Shown here: in pieces, positions 14,896-16,011 of the stretch
Layout of the letters: every line of letters starts with the position of its first letter
How positions within the stretch are numbered: the first letter of the stretch is position 1
Assembly (NCBI GenBank): GCA_964419335.1
Contig: CAYQOX010000075.1
Location: forward strand, 1 to 16,011
Direction: 5' to 3'
Source: CAYQOX01 sp964419335
Lineage (GTDB): Bacteria; Hinthialibacterota; Hinthialibacteria; Hinthialibacterales; Hinthialibacteraceae
DNA: 16,011 nucleotides
Notes under the pieces: generated by a model
What the model saw: the letters and a program-made list of their open reading frames with translations, nothing else
Databases searched by the model: none
What the model was told of the DNA's origin: nothing
Program-made: the position numbers and the translations under genes

Positions 14896-16011
14896 ATGTA
14901 TAGTTTCATTTCTTTTAAAGAATTTTTTTTTAGGTTCACCTTGGCTAATTTCTTAATAGTATTTGGAATAATTTTTTCCACTAAAGTAGTTTCATCTCAG
15001 ACTATGCCGTCTCTAGAAGAGGTAGAGGCAAAGGTGTGGAGATGGGATGACAAAAACCGGGAGCTTGTCCAGGATGAGTCTTTTGTGGCCGGCGAGACGG
15101 AGATTGACCCTAACTTGGTAGTGTTGGGGTTAATCGGTGAAGGATTCACCGAAGAGACCAAGGATGAGTTTTATTCCGCTTTGCCGCGGCAGTTGGAGTT
15201 TTTGGCGCGAAATGTGCCGTACTCCAACCGGCTAGTCTTTGTAGCCATTTGGCCACCCAGCCAAGAGAATGGCGTGGATATTCCCGAAGAGGGGATTGAA
15301 GTGGACACGGCCTTGGATGGGTATAGAGATGGAAATAAGCTCAAGATTAAATACAACGATGAGTTTCGGAGCTTCTTTGGCAGGATGCTTGAGTATATTG
15401 CCGCTAGAAATGTAAATAATATGCCCTACCTGAATGTATATAATTATTCTAGCGGTGAGGTAAAAGCTGATAGTCGTGATGTGCCCCATTCTTACTTATT
15501 AGATGATCGGGTTCCCTTCACATTAGCCCACGAATTTGGGCATAGTCTGGCTTTGTTGGCGGATGAGTATAAGGCCGACGCCAGCTGGGAGGGGGCGATG
15601 GAGTACTTGGAGAAAGCCGGCGGAGAGATGAAGGAGATTAATCTCTGGGGGCATATTGATTATGCTTGGGGGAAGCCGGAGATTGAGGTGGACCAAGATA
15701 AGCCGGAGAGCGAGTGGGTGAAGGCGGTTTATCCGGGGCCGGAGATTCCTCCGGAGATAGTCCCGTGGGCGTCTCTTTTGACTCCGGACAAGTGTCCGGG
15801 GGGATTGCCTTCAACGCAAGATATACATGTATCTTGGTATGGAGCTTTTACTTATGGGGCGGAGGAGGAGTGTTATGAGGATTATGATAATACTATCGGT
15901 GCTTTTTCTTCCCAAAATGTGATTTTTGCTCCTACAGCTGCGGCGTGTCTTATGGATAATGGTCTTAGCGAGGATCAGAGATTTTGCATTGTCTGCCAGC
16001 ATGCTTGGGTG
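14896..16011 (+). CDS. Secreted M64-family (IgA-protease-type) zinc metallopeptidase, 3' end outside the window
   Basis: The frame is open for 372 codons from ATG 14896 to the window end. AAAGGA at 14881-14886 is a proper ribosome site 9 nt upstream. Residues ~12-34 form a signal peptide or anchor (FRFTLANFLIVFGIIFSTKVVSS), so it acts outside the cytoplasm. Family M64 features follow in order: VVLGLIGEGFTEE (75-87), LVFVAIWPPSQENGVDIP (113-130), the zinc motif HEFGHSLALLADEY (212-225) with His212, Glu213 and His216 and the downstream D-E-Y typical of M64, and CLMDNGLSEDQRFCIVCQHAW (351-371), the Cys-rich C-terminal mark. M64 enzymes are secreted endopeptidases named for Clostridium IgA protease. 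Many occur in environmental bacteria with unknown substrates. Glu codons are overwhelmingly GAG (about 40 GAG to 7 GAA), with many CCG, GGG and TTG codons, whereas neighbours such as def and ndk mix or prefer GAA. This suggests a different origin. Confidence 0.9.
   Translation, partial: MYSFISFKEFFFRFTLANFLIVFGIIFSTKVVSSQTMPSLEEVEAKVWRWDDKNRELVQDESFVAGETEIDPNLVVLGLIGEGFTEETKDEFYSALPRQLEFLARNVPYSNRLVFVAIWPPSQENGVDIPEEGIEVDTALDGYRDGNKLKIKYNDEFRSFFGRMLEYIAARNVNNMPYLNVYNYSSGEVKADSRDVPHSYLLDDRVPFTLAHEFGHSLALLADEYKADASWEGAMEYLEKAGGEMKEINLWGHIDYAWGKPEIEVDQDKPESEWVKAVYPGPEIPPEIVPWASLLTPDKCPGGLPSTQDIHVSWYGAFTYGAEEECYEDYDNTIGAFSSQNVIFAPTAAACLMDNGLSEDQRFCIVCQHAWV

Noticed and set aside
1..16011. CRISPR array, toxin-antitoxin pair, defence island or prophage
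   Set aside because: No regularly spaced repeats, no nuclease or helicase genes, and no small overlapping gene pairs are visible. Most genes are recognisable housekeeping or envelope functions.

Overview
The window looks like chromosomal DNA of a Gram-negative, probably uncultivated heterotrophic bacterium of moderate GC content. The evidence is Shine-Dalgarno leaders of the AAGGAG type, sigma70-like promoters, a membrane-anchored AsmA/TamB-like protein and a DegQ/HtrA-like periplasmic protease, which together imply an outer membrane. I cannot name the phylum from sequence alone. Most of the window is ordinary, densely packed genes. The two edges are the unusual parts.

Layout. (1) Positions 1-296 hold a chimeric reading frame: a piece of an IS3-type transposase catalytic domain is joined in frame to the last ~75 residues of a GH78-type alpha-L-rhamnosidase. 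A terminator-like hairpin follows. (2) Positions 356-718 are an AT-rich gap with a good promoter near 461-489, giving a leader of about 220 nt before the next gene. (3) Positions 719-7024 are a + strand row of four genes: an unrecognised coiled-coil protein, a secreted glycerophosphodiester phosphodiesterase, a DegQ/HtrA-like protease with one PDZ domain, and a 1086-residue AsmA/TamB/YdbH-like protein. Three of the four are aimed at the membrane or periplasm, so this reads as an envelope-lipid and quality-control cluster. (4) A convergent minus-strand gene (7011-7550) encodes a LOG/SLOG-family nucleotide-binding protein with its own promoter. (5) Positions 7826-10874 are a + strand translation-initiation operon, def and fmt, followed by a tightly linked multi-spanning membrane protein with GT-C glycosyltransferase-like features. 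(6) ndk, an elongator tRNA-Met(CAT) and hemL follow on the + strand, each with recognisable signals. A bidirectional terminator closes hemL. (7) A convergent minus-strand gene (13101-14540) encodes a secreted, probably beta-propeller-like protein of unknown function. (8) Beyond an AT-rich boundary, 14896-16011 is a secreted M64 (IgA-protease-type) zinc metallopeptidase cut off by the window end. It strongly prefers GAG and G-ending codons, unlike the rest of the window.

How the genes fit together: def and fmt are the two enzymes of the N-formylmethionine cycle. hemL feeds tetrapyrrole synthesis by the C5 route, and ndk balances nucleoside triphosphates. The envelope cluster combines a phospholipid-headgroup phosphodiesterase, a protease and a probable lipid-transport protein. 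I saw no CRISPR array, no complete mobile element and no obvious defence system.
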